Assembly: GCF_900110865.1 (NCBI RefSeq)
Contig: NZ_FOFD01000006.1
Coordinates: 124,001-188,000 of the forward strand
Reading direction: 5' to 3'
Source of the DNA: Natrinema salaciae
GTDB lineage: Archaea; Halobacteriota; Halobacteria; Halobacteriales; Natrialbaceae
DNA length: 64,000 nucleotides
A program made the position numbers and the translations under genes. Position 1 is the first letter of the stretch, and the number at the start of each line of letters is the position of its first letter. Below, in pieces: positions 1-9,122 of the stretch. The notes beneath the pieces are model-generated. The model was given only the letters and a program-made list of their open reading frames with translations, did not search any database and was not told the DNA's origin.

Positions 1-1084
1 ACGCCGTACTCGGGGCCGTTGGTCGGATCGATCTCGAAGTTCGAGAGGGTACAGTTTCTGGTCGGCGTCCCGTCGTCCGCGACGAGGCTATCGCCCCGAC
101 CGTCCCACACGCTGTTCCAGGCCGTTCCCGGGCGCTGCACGTCGAACTGCACCGGTGCGTCCGACTCGCCCTCCCCGCCGCGGGTCGCCCAGTAGCCGTT
201 CACCACGACGTTTTTGGACGAGACGACGTCGATGTGGTGATAGTGCACCCGATCGCCGTAGATATTTTCCAGCCGAACGTTTTCCGCGTGTGCGGGCATG
301 ATCCCGGTCGCGTCCGGCGCATCGATGCGGACGTTGCGAACGCCCCAGTTCGATGCGCCGGCGTAGCCCGTCGCGTCGTACCCCCTGTTCGAGAGGAGCG
401 CCCGCCCTTCCTCACCGTCGGGGCGCGGCCCGTCGAAGACGGTCGCGCGCCCCGCGCCCAGCAGCATCGTGTCGTCGCCCACCAGCGGCGTCCGCTCGAG
501 GAGGTATCGGCCGGGAGGGAAGTACACGATCCCGCCGCCGGCCCCGTCGACCGTCTCGAGGAGTTCGTGGACGGCCTGGCCGACTTCGGTTTCCCCGTCG
601 CCCTCGATTCCGTGGGCCTCGACGTTCCACACGGGGGTTTCCTCGGTCCGCGCGTGGACGAGCCGCGCCGCCTCGAAGTGACTCGTTCCCGGCACCGGGT
701 GGTCGGCGCACCCCAGACCGCTGAAGTGCTTCCAATCGCCGCTCGCAGCGTCCCAGCGCCAGGTGAGCCCCTGATCGGTCGCGTGGTACAGTTCGTCGTC
801 GTACTCGCCCTCTGCGGGCCGGTCGGCGATCGGTCCGTGCACGATCGCGCGTTCGTCGACCGCCTCGACCGTGTCGGTGTGGTCCCAGTCGTCGCCCCGC
901 TCGTACGTCCCCAGTCCGAGTCGCGGTGTTCGATCGACCACGATCACTCCGCCCCGTATTCGCGTCCGTACGCCGTCCCGTATCCGGACCGGGTGGTCGT
1001 GCGATCCGAACAGCCGGCGAGCGTAATGCAACCGCCCGACACTGTCGCGAGGAGGTCGCGCCGCCGCAGTTCTGAACTGCTCAT
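1..1084 (-). CDS. Lipobox-signal beta-helix (pectate-lyase-like) protein, partial and frameshifted
   Basis: The gene runs off the left edge, so its C-terminus is missing. The ATG at 1084 opens a signal sequence with twin Arg/Lys-type residues (ELRRRDLL) and a lipobox ending LAGC, typical of haloarchaeal exported lipoproteins. That frame stops after about 47 residues near 942. The rest of the protein continues in another minus-strand frame that is open from 1085 down to the left edge. It has a coherent acidic composition: a DWDHTDTV region, a LTWRWDAASGDW segment, then YFPPGRYLLERTPLVG and repeated VRNVRI/VRLENI strands typical of right-handed beta-helix carbohydrate-active proteins. The two frames meet at a GTGA overlap, so a coupled GTG start near 947 is formally possible. 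A single-base indel, in the organism or in the assembly, is more likely. The substrate is unknown. Confidence 0.7.
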
Positions 1085-1155
1085 ATCACCGGACTGCCCC
1101 GATACCGTATAAAAATACGTATGCGACGAGCGCGAGCGGCCGCCGCGGGCACCGA

Positions 1156-1611
1156 TCAGGCCTCATCCCAGGGCTTCGTCTCGAGGCCGACGAACTCGAA
1201 CACGTCGTCGAACTCGTCGGGGAGTTGCGCTTCGGCGTGGGCCAGCTCGCCGCCGGGGACCCGTTCGCTGACGAGTTCGACGACCGCCTTGATCCGATAG
1301 ACCGCCTCGGCCCGGTCGACGGTCGACGGTCGCCCGTACGACGCGTCGAGGTCGAGGTCGTCGTAGTTCAGTCGCTCGAGCACGCGGTCGACGAACGCGT
1401 CGTAGTCGTAGGTCGCCCCGTGATCGGCGGCCAGCAGGTACCGGTCGATCTCCATCGGCAGCGGACTCGCCATGTCCGTCGCACCGCCCTCGTCGACGCG
1501 TTCGCCGAGCGTCTCGAGGACCGCACGCGTCGTTCTGACGGCCTCGGCCTGCGTCCCGGCCTCGATTCGGTGCTGTACCTCGCCGACGAAGTCCGTGTAA
1601 CTCGTGCTCAT
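1156..1611 (-). CDS. DUF2267 family protein
   Basis: This is a soluble acidic protein of 151 residues. The start is placed at the ATG at 1611 (MSTSYTDFVGEVQ) rather than 17 codons upstream, because DUF2267 proteins begin with this helix. The sequence shows the two internally similar halves of the family: VQHRIEAGTQAEAVRTTRAVLETLGERV, and later a TVDRAEAVYRIKAVVELVSERV copy. Each half is followed by a stretch ending in a D/E-rich LP..F/Y..V motif. The biochemical role of the family is not established. It lies alone between the exported protein and the F420-type oxidoreductase, on the same strand as both. Confidence 0.8.
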   Translation of the reverse strand: MSTSYTDFVGEVQHRIEAGTQAEAVRTTRAVLETLGERVDEGGATDMASPLPMEIDRYLLAADHGATYDYDAFVDRVLERLNYDDLDLDASYGRPSTVDRAEAVYRIKAVVELVSERVPGGELAHAEAQLPDEFDDVFEFVGLETKPWDEA

Positions 1612-1714
1612 TGTCGGTCTCCCCGCGTGCTCGAGATTGTCGGCGGTCGGCTGGAAAAACACCGGCCGCGGATTCGCAAGCCGAGCCGGGCGCGACGGTG
1701 GCTCTTCCCGACCG

Positions 1715-2698
1715 CTACGCGCGCTCGGGTGCCAGCGCCTCGATCGTCGTCTCGGTCACCTCGTTCGAGGCCGGTTCCGGGACGACGACGATCGGGTGGT
1801 CGATCCCCGTCTCGGCGACGAGCGATCGGAGTCGCTCCCGGGCTTCCTCGGGCGTTCCGGCGACGCCGAGATCGGCGAGCATCTCGTCGGTCACCGCGCT
1901 CGCGGCGTCCCGTTTCTCGCCGCTGCGCCACGCGTCGGCGATCCGGTCCGCTTCGTCGGGGTAGCTCGTCGCGACGGCGCGGCGGTACCCCTCACCGCTC
2001 CCGACGTAGTAGGCGACGTGCCGTCGCAGCGTCTCGCGAGCCGCTTCTGGGTCCTCGCTGACCGCCGACGGGACGTACGGCGCGATCGTAATCTCGTCCG
2101 GATCGCGCTCGCGTTCTCGGGCGGCCGCCGCGACCTCTTCGAAGGCCTCTTCGAGCCGCGAAAACGGGATATTGTGCGGAATCCACCCGTCGCAGAGCCG
2201 ACCGACCACGCGACGGTTCGCCGGCCCGAGCCCCGCGTGATAGATCGGGAACGACGCCCCGATCGACGGGAAGTCCCTCGCCTCGAGCAACTCGCCGTCG
2301 TACGCGACCGGCTCGCCGGTTCCCGCGGTGAACTCGCGAACCAGTTCGATCGTCTCGTGGGCGCGTCGCACCGGTCGGTCGAACGCCGTTCCGTGGAGGT
2401 CTTCGACCGCCTTGGCCGTGCTCGTCCCGAGCCCGAGCGTGAACCGGCCATCCGACGCGTCCGCGAGCGAGGCGGCCGTCATCGCGAGGACGGCGGGCGA
2501 CCGGGAGTAGACGTTCAGGATCGCGGTGCCGATTCCGATCTCGTCGGTCCGACAGGCCATTTCGGTCGCCTGCACGACGCCGCTCGCGCCCCAGAGTTCG
2601 CCGACCCAGACCGCGTCGTACCCCTGCTCTTCGGCTCGAGCCGCGACGTCAGCGAGGTCCACGTCGCCGAACGAGGTGACCATGAGTCCAACGTCCAT
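1715..2698 (-). CDS. LLM-class (luciferase-fold) flavin- or F420-dependent oxidoreductase
   Basis: This 327-residue protein matches the usual full length of single-domain luciferase-like monooxygenases. The N-terminus MDVGLMVTSFG is followed by EEQGYDAVWVGELWG, the IGIGTAILNVYSRSP strand, and the GRFTLGLG.S motif that forms the cofactor-binding barrel core. The C-terminal stretch VAGTPEEARERLRSL is typical of F420-dependent members such as methylenetetrahydromethanopterin reductase-like enzymes. Haloarchaea make F420, so F420 is the more likely cofactor, but FMN cannot be excluded. The substrate is unknown. The ATG at 2698 begins exactly at the conserved first strand. Confidence 0.85.
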   Translation of the reverse strand: MDVGLMVTSFGDVDLADVAARAEEQGYDAVWVGELWGASGVVQATEMACRTDEIGIGTAILNVYSRSPAVLAMTAASLADASDGRFTLGLGTSTAKAVEDLHGTAFDRPVRRAHETIELVREFTAGTGEPVAYDGELLEARDFPSIGASFPIYHAGLGPANRRVVGRLCDGWIPHNIPFSRLEEAFEEVAAAARERERDPDEITIAPYVPSAVSEDPEAARETLRRHVAYYVGSGEGYRRAVATSYPDEADRIADAWRSGEKRDAASAVTDEMLADLGVAGTPEEARERLRSLVAETGIDHPIVVVPEPASNEVTETTIEALAPERA

Positions 2699-2852
2699 GG
2701 GCGGTCATCGATTCCCAGGAGCAAAAATCGACGTGCTCGTCGCACGCGCGGTGATAGCTTTATTCTCGAGCGCGCCGGTCACGCCGGCGCGATCGTTCCC
2801 TCACGGTCCCCGAGCCGGCGACCTGACAGCGACTCGAGTCCGCGGCCGAGAC

Positions 2853-3179
2853 CTATTCGATCGTCTCGAGTTCGATCTCGATCTCGTCGCCGTCGGGTTC
2901 GAAGACGAGGACCTGGCCGTCGCCGGTCACGAGCAGCACCCAGTCGGCGATCGGTACCTCGAGGGCGATTCCGGAGCCGGCGGTTCCGGCGTGATCGAAC
3001 AGTCGATCGAGGGCCTCGAGTTCGATCGTCTCGTAGAGCGGTTCGATCTCCAGTGGCGATCGATCCGCGACCGTCGAGATCGCGTCGATAACTGCGGTCG
3101 AGGGTCGTCGCGGGCCGTCCATGTCGAACTGCGTCCGACAGAGGGGGACGGACTCTCGCTGCGCAATGAGGGAACTCAT
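2853..3179 (-). CDS. HalOD1 output-domain protein
   Basis: This is a 108-residue stand-alone HalOD1 domain, a haloarchaeal output module often attached to signalling receptors. The visible signature is VIDAISTVADRSPLEIEPLYETIELEALDRLFDH followed by a beta hairpin (SGIALEVPIADWVLLVTGDGQVLVFE). No sensor domain is present, so it may act as a free response module. It is the downstream neighbour of the HTH_10 regulator gene (3267-3935), 87 bases away on the same strand. It has its own strong TATA box at about 3234-3241, so it need not be co-transcribed. A second HalOD1 gene occurs at 33597-33899. Confidence 0.85.
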   Translation of the reverse strand: MSSLIAQRESVPLCRTQFDMDGPRRPSTAVIDAISTVADRSPLEIEPLYETIELEALDRLFDHAGTAGSGIALEVPIADWVLLVTGDGQVLVFEPDGDEIEIELETIE

Positions 3180-3233
3180 TACCTAGTATACCGGTCTCGG
3201 CTGGTTGAACGAGAAGGCGGCATATTCCCGACT

Positions 3234-3241
3234 TTATATAC
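3234..3241 (-). promoter_or_regulatory. TATA box for the HalOD1 gene
   Basis: On the minus strand this AT-rich octamer (TATATAAA-like) stands out in a GC-rich gap. It lies about 55 bases upstream of the ATG at 3179. The usual 25-base spacing to the start site would leave a short untranslated leader. Confidence 0.5.
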
Positions 3242-3266
3242 ACCCCCGATCCGTGCGGACCGCCGC

Positions 3267-3935
3267 TCAGCGCGCGACCGTGTTCGCGACGAGCGCCTCC
3301 AGTGCGCGTCGGAGCCGACTGCTTACCGCCGACGAGGAGATTCCGAGTTCGGCGGCCAGGTCCTCGACGGACGCGTCCCGCGGCTCCTCGAAGTACCCGC
3401 GCTCGTAGGCCAGGCGTAACGTCTCCCGCTGGACCGGCGTCAGCCCGTACAGCGGACTCGCCTCCTGCTCGCCCTCGTTGGCGTGATAGAGCCTGTCGAC
3501 CGTGAACTCGACGTCCCTGTCGCGGCAGTACGCTCGAAACGCCTGGAGCGTCTCGAGGGCCGGAACCTCGAGCGTCGCGATCCACCCGCCGCGTCCGCTC
3601 GTGGCGTGGAGGATGCGCAGCCCCAGCGCCGCGGCCTCCGGGAGGACGAGCCGTTCGGCGGAGGTCAGCCGCATCCGGTAGACCCTGAACTCGCCGCCGT
3701 CGATGATGACCGTCGGCTCGGACACCGTCGGGTCCGTCGCCAACGCCGCCTCGAACGGATCGAACGAGTCGCCGGTGACCTTGAAGAAGAGGTAGTAGGT
3801 CCCCGGCGCGGCGATCGTCTGGTACTCGAGTTCGCTCTCCATCTCCGGGACGGCCTCGATCGTCGGCGTGAGGACGAGCTCCGGGTGGACGAGCGTAATC
3901 TCCGCGATGGATCGCGAACCCCTCGAGTCGCTCAT
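3267..3935 (-). CDS. Bacterio-opsin-activator-type HTH_10 regulator
   Basis: This 222-residue protein has a C-terminal HTH_10 domain, roughly residues 165-218 (LTPVQRETLRLAYERGYFEEP, then LAAELGISSSAVSSRLRRAL). The domain is diagnostic of Bat-like haloarchaeal transcription regulators. The N-terminal ~150 residues form an alpha/beta ligand- or GAF-like region with LEYQTIAAPGTYYLFFKV and a GWIATLEVPALETLQAFRAYC segment, as in other members of the family. The target genes are unknown. The adjacent HalOD1 gene is a plausible partner because both are haloarchaeal signalling modules, but the sequence does not prove a link. Confidence 0.85.
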   Translation of the reverse strand: MSDSRGSRSIAEITLVHPELVLTPTIEAVPEMESELEYQTIAAPGTYYLFFKVTGDSFDPFEAALATDPTVSEPTVIIDGGEFRVYRMRLTSAERLVLPEAAALGLRILHATSGRGGWIATLEVPALETLQAFRAYCRDRDVEFTVDRLYHANEGEQEASPLYGLTPVQRETLRLAYERGYFEEPRDASVEDLAAELGISSSAVSSRLRRALEALVANTVAR

Positions 3936-4008
3936 ACGCCGTCGTTCGGTCGCGATGGCAATGAAGCTTGAACCGTCCCGGAGGTCGCGGTCCGCCGGTG
4001 CCCGCTGG

Positions 4009-5571
4009 TCACGCCTCGCGGCCGTCGAAGACGACCTCGCCGTCGACGAGCGTCATCGCGACCTCGATCTCCTCGATCCGTTCGGGCCGCTCCCAGGGCG
4101 AGTCCTCGAGGACCACCAGATCGCCCCGCTTGCCCCGCTCGATCGTCCCGAGACGGTCGTCGTCGAAGCCGGCGCGGGCCGCGCCGACGGTGTACGCTCG
4201 TAGCGCCTCGGTGACCGACAGCCGCTGGGCGTCCGTCGGCGCGTTCACCGCGTGGTGGACGCCGAACAGCGGGTCCAGCGGCATACAGTCCGAGCCGAAC
4301 GCGAGCGGGACGCCGGCCTCGAGCACCCGGCGGAACCGGTTCGTCTGCTCGCGTCGTGCCTCGCCGAGCCGCCGGTCGTACAGCCTGTCCGCGTCGGCCC
4401 AGCGGTGGAAGTTCGGCTGCATCGACGCGACGATCCCCGCCGCGGCCATGCGCTCGAGTTGGTCGTCGGTCGCCAGCTCCGCGTGTTCGATCCGGTGGCG
4501 CGACGCGCCCGGATCGGCGGTCGCCTCGAGGGCCGACAGCGTCTCCTCGATCGCTTCGTCGCCGATGGCGTGAACGCAGAGCTGGTACCCCTCGGCGTCG
4601 GCCCGTTCCACGAGGGCGGCGAGGGTGTCGGGATCCACGACCCACTGCCCGCGGTCGTCGGTCGTGTCGCCGTCGATATCCGCGTACGGCTCGCCGAGCC
4701 GCGCCGTCCGGCTGCCGAAACTGCCGTCCGAGAACGACTTGATCGCCCCGGTCCGGACGCGGTCGCTCCCGTGGTTCGTCCCCAGACCGACGTCCGCGAG
4801 CGCATCGAGGTGATCGCTCCAGTAGTCGATCCGCACGCGTAGCGGGAGGTCGCCGGCGGCGGCCAGCTCGCGGTAGACGCGAGGGGCGACCGAGCCGCGG
4901 ACCTTGTCGTGGACGCCGGTGACGCCGCGCTCGACCGCGTCCCTCGCCGCCGCCGCGAGCACCGCCCGCATCTCCTCGCGGTCGGCCGTAATCTCCGTTC
5001 TGACCGCCTCCGCGGCGTCCTCGACGGCGACGCCGGTCGGTTCGCCGCCCTCGCGCCGGAGGTCGGTCTCGGGCAGGTCGTCGGCGAGGCGCTCGAGCGC
5101 GACGGTGTTCAGCGAAGCCGTGTGCAGGTCGACTCGCATCGCGACGACCGGCCGCTCCTCGCTGACCCGATCGAGATCTTCGCGGGTGAGCGGTCCCGAC
5201 TCGGGCCACTCGCTGTCGTCGTAGCCGAACCCGAGAATCCACTCGCGGTCTGGGTCGCGGTCGGCCCGTTCGGCCAGCGACCGGACGCAGGCCGCCGCGC
5301 CGTCCGCGCTCGAGAGGTCGGCGTGGACCAGGTGCTGGCCCAGTTGCTCCATGTGCGTGTGCGCGTCGACGAATCCCGGGAGGACGACGCGCCCCTCGCA
5401 GTCGATCACGTCGGTCTCGACGCCGGCGAGAAACTCGACCGCCGCGGTGTCCCCGAGACGGACGATCTCGCCGTCCCGAATCGCGACTGCCTCGTGGACG
5501 GTGTCGCTGTCGGGATCGGTGAGCGTGTGGACCTCCGCGTCGACGAGCAGGCGGTCGGCGGCCGCGGTCAT
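4009..5571 (-). CDS. Amidohydrolase family protein (YtcJ-like)
   Basis: This 520-residue cytosolic metal-dependent hydrolase belongs to the amidohydrolase_3 group. The start is set at the ATG at 5571 (MTAAADRLLVDAEVHTL) because upstream codons add an unconserved tail. The N-terminal beta-sandwich is followed by the metal motif VVLPGFVDAHTHMEQLG near residues 62-78. Further conserved parts are GVTGVHDKV, GAIKSFSDGSFGSRTA, QLCVHAIGDEAI and RIEHAEL, and the SMQPNFHRWADADRLY, FGSDCMPLDPLFGVH and LGTIERGKRGDLVVLED segments near the C-terminus. The substrates of YtcJ-like enzymes are mostly unknown, so no specific reaction is assigned. Confidence 0.9.
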   Translation of the reverse strand: MTAAADRLLVDAEVHTLTDPDSDTVHEAVAIRDGEIVRLGDTAAVEFLAGVETDVIDCEGRVVLPGFVDAHTHMEQLGQHLVHADLSSADGAAACVRSLAERADRDPDREWILGFGYDDSEWPESGPLTREDLDRVSEERPVVAMRVDLHTASLNTVALERLADDLPETDLRREGGEPTGVAVEDAAEAVRTEITADREEMRAVLAAAARDAVERGVTGVHDKVRGSVAPRVYRELAAAGDLPLRVRIDYWSDHLDALADVGLGTNHGSDRVRTGAIKSFSDGSFGSRTARLGEPYADIDGDTTDDRGQWVVDPDTLAALVERADAEGYQLCVHAIGDEAIEETLSALEATADPGASRHRIEHAELATDDQLERMAAAGIVASMQPNFHRWADADRLYDRRLGEARREQTNRFRRVLEAGVPLAFGSDCMPLDPLFGVHHAVNAPTDAQRLSVTEALRAYTVGAARAGFDDDRLGTIERGKRGDLVVLEDSPWERPERIEEIEVAMTLVDGEVVFDGREA

Positions 5572-5738
5572 GGGGGAGAGGGCACGGCCGAGGGGCAAAA
5601 CAGTTCGGTTCGCGGTCCCAGCGCGGGCTCGAGGCGACGGCTCGACCCTGTAGGCCGGCCCAAACAGAGAAATCTGGCTGTAAGGGCGGGATACGGTCGG
5701 TTTTCGAGCGCAAGGTTGACTTGGCCGTCCGTGGTGGG

Positions 5739-6149
5739 ATGGGTATGTTCGATCGCGAAGGCCGCGTCATCTCTGGGTCGTTTCTGGTGATCGTTCTCGC
5801 CCTCGCCGGCTCGGCCGTCGCCGAGAACCAGCTCGGAATCGGGCTTCACGACCGGCCGTTTCCCTCGTTTCTGCTGTTCGCGGGCGTCGCCGTGGTGGTC
5901 CCGCAGCTGTACCTCGCGTTCACCGGCGACCGCGACGGCGGCAGCGACGGCGACCGATCCCGAACGAGGCTTCGGTTCACCGCGATCGCGACGGCGGTGT
6001 TCGCGGCCGCCTTCGCCGCCGAGGCGGACGGCCTCGCTCACCTGGCGATCGGAACGCTCGGTGCCGGGTCGCTCCTCGGCCTGCTCTGTTACGAGGCGCT
6101 CGAGACCTATCAGACCGCGAGCGAGGGGCGGGTGATCCAGCTCCGGTGA
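5739..6149 (+). CDS. Hypothetical four-helix membrane protein
   Basis: This small protein (about 136 residues) has four predicted hydrophobic segments: SGSFLVIVLALAGSAVAE, FLLFAGVAVVVPQLYLAF, AIATAVFAAAFAAEADGL, and AIGTLGAGSLLGLLCYEAL. A short acidic loop (DRDGGSDGDRSRTR) lies between helices two and three. The ATG at 5739 or the one two codons later (5745) is the likely start, since the earlier in-frame ATG at 5721 lies in the probable promoter. I recognise no family. It stands alone between the divergent amidohydrolase gene and hmgA. Confidence 0.65.
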   Translation: MGMFDREGRVISGSFLVIVLALAGSAVAENQLGIGLHDRPFPSFLLFAGVAVVVPQLYLAFTGDRDGGSDGDRSRTRLRFTAIATAVFAAAFAAEADGLAHLAIGTLGAGSLLGLLCYEALETYQTASEGRVIQLR

Positions 6150-6216
6150 CGGCTGCGGCGGTCGGCCGTCGCGGGAATCAGCAACTGTTAGGGCCTCCCG
6201 CCGTCTCGACCCACCC

Positions 6217-7443
6217 ATGACAGCTCCCGAGGAGCTCGCCGAACGGGTACGCGACGGCGACCTCCGCATTCACGAACTCGAGGACCACGCCGACCACGAC
6301 ACCGCCGCCGAAGCGCGCCGGCTGTTCGTCGAACGCGAGACGGGAACCGACCTCGAGGCGATCGGCGACTACGCCTTCCCCGCCGAGCGAGCGGACCCGA
6401 ACATCGAGAACATGATCGGCGCGGCGCAGGTGCCGATGGGCGTCGTCGGTCCCGTCACAGTCAGCGGCGGCGCGGCCGACGGCGACCACTACTTGCCCCT
6501 CGCCACGACCGAGGGCGCGCTGCTGGCGTCGGTCAACCGCGGCCTCGGCGTGATCCGCGACGCCGGCGGGGCCGACGCGCGCGTCACGAAAAACGGGATG
6601 ACTCGAGCGCCAGTCTTTCGGGTCGCGGGCGTCGCCGAAGCCGCCGAGACCGTCGAGTGGGTCGAGAACAACGTCGAGGCGCTTCGAACGGCCGCCGAAT
6701 CGACGACGAGCCACGGCGAACTGCTCGACGTCGAACCGTACGTCGTCGGCGACTCCGTCTTCCTGCGCTTCGCCTACGACACCAAGGACGCGATGGGCAT
6801 GAACATGGCCACGATCGCGACCGGCGAGGCCTGCGACCTGGTCGAGGCCGAAACGCCCGCCTCGCTCGTCGCGCTGTCGGGCAACCTCTGTTCCGACAAG
6901 AAGCCCGCCGCGATCAACGCCGTCGAGGGACGGGGCCGCTCCGTGACCGCGGACGTCCTGCTCCCCGGCGAACTCGTCGAGGACCGGCTCCACACGACCG
7001 CCGACGCCATCGCCGAGGCCAACACGCGGAAGAATCTGATCGGCAGCGCCAAAGCGGGCAGTCTCGGGTTCAACGCCCACGCCGCCAACGTCGTCGGCGC
7101 GGCCTTCCTCGCGACCGGGCAGGACGAGGCCCAGGTCGTCGAGGCCGCCAACACGATCACCACGATGGACGCCCGCGAGCGCGACGACGGCACCACCGAC
7201 CTCTACGCCAGCGTCTCGCTGGCCTCCCTCGAGGTCGGTACCGTCGGCGGCGGCACGAAACTCCCCACGCAGGCCGAAGCGCTCGACGTGCTCGGCCTCC
7301 GGGGCGGCGGCGATCCCCCTGGATCGAACGCCGACGCGCTCGCCGAGATCATCGCCGTCGGCGCGCTCGCCGGGGAGCTCTCTTTGCTCGGTGCGCTCTC
7401 CTCGCGACACCTCGCGAGCGCCCACGAGGATCTGGGTCGGTAG
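6217..7443 (+). CDS. hmgA: Hydroxymethylglutaryl-CoA reductase
   Basis: This is the class I HMG-CoA reductase, reducing HMG-CoA to mevalonate for archaeal isoprenoid lipid synthesis. Its 408 residues match the soluble archaeal form, which lacks the eukaryotic membrane domain. The signature ENMIGAAQVPMGVVGPV spans about residues 64-80. The catalytic residues are visible: Glu99 in LATTEGALLAS, Lys228/229 in SDKKPAAIN, Asp303 in TGQDEAQ and His398 in SSRHLASAHEDLG. The NADP-binding DAMGMNM motif (191-197) and the GTVGGGTKLP loop (341-350) are intact. It is the target of statins, so mevinolin-resistance markers for haloarchaea are built from this gene family. Confidence 0.97.
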   Translation: MTAPEELAERVRDGDLRIHELEDHADHDTAAEARRLFVERETGTDLEAIGDYAFPAERADPNIENMIGAAQVPMGVVGPVTVSGGAADGDHYLPLATTEGALLASVNRGLGVIRDAGGADARVTKNGMTRAPVFRVAGVAEAAETVEWVENNVEALRTAAESTTSHGELLDVEPYVVGDSVFLRFAYDTKDAMGMNMATIATGEACDLVEAETPASLVALSGNLCSDKKPAAINAVEGRGRSVTADVLLPGELVEDRLHTTADAIAEANTRKNLIGSAKAGSLGFNAHAANVVGAAFLATGQDEAQVVEAANTITTMDARERDDGTTDLYASVSLASLEVGTVGGGTKLPTQAEALDVLGLRGGGDPPGSNADALAEIIAVGALAGELSLLGALSSRHLASAHEDLGR

Positions 7444-7543
7444 GAGCGGTCCGAGTCGGGACTCGTCGCCCGCGGCCGCGCTCGAGTCGAGCCGTGACGG
7501 AATCACCCCCTGCCGTTTTGGGGCCGTACGGGGCAGAGAACGT

Positions 7544-8440
7544 ATGACCGAGACGGTCGCCGTCACCGGGGGCAACGGCCGCGTCGGACGACACGTGATC
7601 GCACACCTGGCCGACGAGGGCTACCGCACCGTCAACCTCTCGCGGGGCAAGCGCGACGAGGACCGGGCAGACGCCTATCTCACGACTGACCTGCTCGACG
7701 CGGGCGAGGTCTACGGCTCGCTCGCGAAAAGCGACGCCGACGCCGTCGTCCACCTCGGGATGATCCCCACGCCCGAGTCGACGCCCGGCTTTCGGACCTA
7801 CGAGAGCAACGCGCTCTCGAGCTACTACGTTCTCGAGGCCGCGGGCGAACTCGGGATCGACACCGTGGCACTGGCCTCGAGTCTCAGCGCGCTGGGTGGC
7901 GGCTACGAGCCCGAGCCGACCACGGTCGACTACCTCCCAGTCGACGAGGCCCACCGGCTCACGCCGTCGACGTCCTACGGGATCGGCAAGCAGACGCTCG
8001 AGATCGCCGCCGACGGAGTCGCACGGCGAACGGACGCCCGACCGCGCACCATCGCCTCGCTCCGGTTCCCCTGGGTCGTCGACGACGACCGAGCCCGCGA
8101 GACGTTCCTCGAGACCGACCGGACGCTGTCGGGGCTGCGACAAACGGGGGACTTCCACGCCCAGCGAAACACGCTGTTCAGCTACGTCCACCTGTCGGAC
8201 GCGGTCGACCTCGTGCGGCGGACCGTCGAGGCGTCGTTCGACGGCCACGAGCGTGTCTGGGTGTCGGCACCCGACACGAGCGCCGAGACGCCCAGCCGCG
8301 AACTCGCCGCGACGGTCTTTCCCGACGCCGAGCGCCGCGACGCCCTCGGCGAGGGCGAGCACGCGGCGCTGATCGACACCGCGAAAGCCGAGGCCCTGTT
8401 CGACTGGACTCCCGAGTGGAGTTGGCGGCAGTTGGCCTGA
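7544..8440 (+). CDS. NAD(P)-dependent epimerase/dehydratase (extended SDR)
   Basis: This 298-residue extended short-chain dehydrogenase starts at the ATG at 7544. The N-terminal Rossmann motif TGGNGRVGRHV (GxxGxxG) follows the first strand. An active-site YxxxK occurs as SYGIGKQTLE near residues 145-155, preceded by SSLSALGGG. The C-terminal substrate region includes SYVHLSDAVDLVRR. Members act on nucleotide sugars or related keto/hydroxy compounds. The exact substrate is not inferable here. It follows hmgA by 100 bases on the same strand, but no functional link to isoprenoid synthesis is visible. Confidence 0.85.
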   Translation: MTETVAVTGGNGRVGRHVIAHLADEGYRTVNLSRGKRDEDRADAYLTTDLLDAGEVYGSLAKSDADAVVHLGMIPTPESTPGFRTYESNALSSYYVLEAAGELGIDTVALASSLSALGGGYEPEPTTVDYLPVDEAHRLTPSTSYGIGKQTLEIAADGVARRTDARPRTIASLRFPWVVDDDRARETFLETDRTLSGLRQTGDFHAQRNTLFSYVHLSDAVDLVRRTVEASFDGHERVWVSAPDTSAETPSRELAATVFPDAERRDALGEGEHAALIDTAKAEALFDWTPEWSWRQLA

Positions 8441-8476
8441 CCGCGCCGTTCGCGACTCCGCAGCGTCGCACCGAGT

Positions 8477-9001
8477 CTAGAGGAGTCGGTACTGTCCACG
8501 GCTCTCGCTCGCGACGCCCCGTCGCGTCAGCTTCTCGAGCGCGTCCCTGACGTACGCCGCCGAGACCCCGCGTTCGCCCGCGTAGTCGACGACCTCGTCT
8601 TCGGTCGGCTCGTCGAGGGCCTCGAGCGCCCCTTTCACGATCTCTTGCTTACTGCCGCTGCGACTCGGGCCGCGCGGATCTCGGTCTCCAGCCGCGTCGA
8701 CCTCGTCGACGTCCAGCCCGGACTCCTCGAGGTACTCCGCGTCGTCGACGACGCCGTCGGCGACCTCGTCCTCGAGAGCGGCGAACGAGTCGAGTTCCGC
8801 GAACGCCTCGCCCTCGCCCTGTCGGTTCGCGAGCATCGAGGCGCGTACGTCGCGGGCGTGGGCCGCGTCGTCGGTCTCGACGAACTTCTTGCGCTTCGCG
8901 TAGGCCGTGCGCGAGCCACAGCGTGGACACTGGCTCGTCTCGGAGCGGCCCTCGATGATCCAGAGGTTCGAACACTCGCTACAGCCGACGACGGCGTACA
9001 T
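8477..9001 (-). CDS. Zinc-finger and winged-helix protein (DUF5817-like)
   Basis: This 174-residue protein begins with a four-cysteine zinc finger (CSECSNLW, then CPRCGSRT; Cys at about 7, 10, 25 and 28) and a basic YAKRKKFVE patch. The middle is acidic. The C-terminal ~60 residues form a winged-helix-like region (KQEIVKGALEALDEPTEDEVVDYAGERGVS... LEKLTRRGVASESRGQYRLL). This layout matches the haloarchaeal family I know as DUF5817, whose role is unknown. A nucleic-acid-binding function is plausible from the zinc finger and winged helix. It is convergent with the epimerase gene. Confidence 0.8.
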   Translation of the reverse strand: MYAVVGCSECSNLWIIEGRSETSQCPRCGSRTAYAKRKKFVETDDAAHARDVRASMLANRQGEGEAFAELDSFAALEDEVADGVVDDAEYLEESGLDVDEVDAAGDRDPRGPSRSGSKQEIVKGALEALDEPTEDEVVDYAGERGVSAAYVRDALEKLTRRGVASESRGQYRLL

Positions 9002-9122
9002 GTCTCGAAGTGGCCCCTCGCGGTAGTTGAAGCTTCGGCACGCGCGGCGAAAGTGGTCATCGTCACCGTCGCCGCCGCCGACCAGGCGTCGGCCCGACGA
9101 CCGCGCCGCCCGCTCGGCCCGG

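Noticed and set aside
234-1112. Long plus-strand frame of 292 codons at the left edge
   Set aside because: It is an opposite-strand shadow of the beta-helix gene, with no conserved motif.
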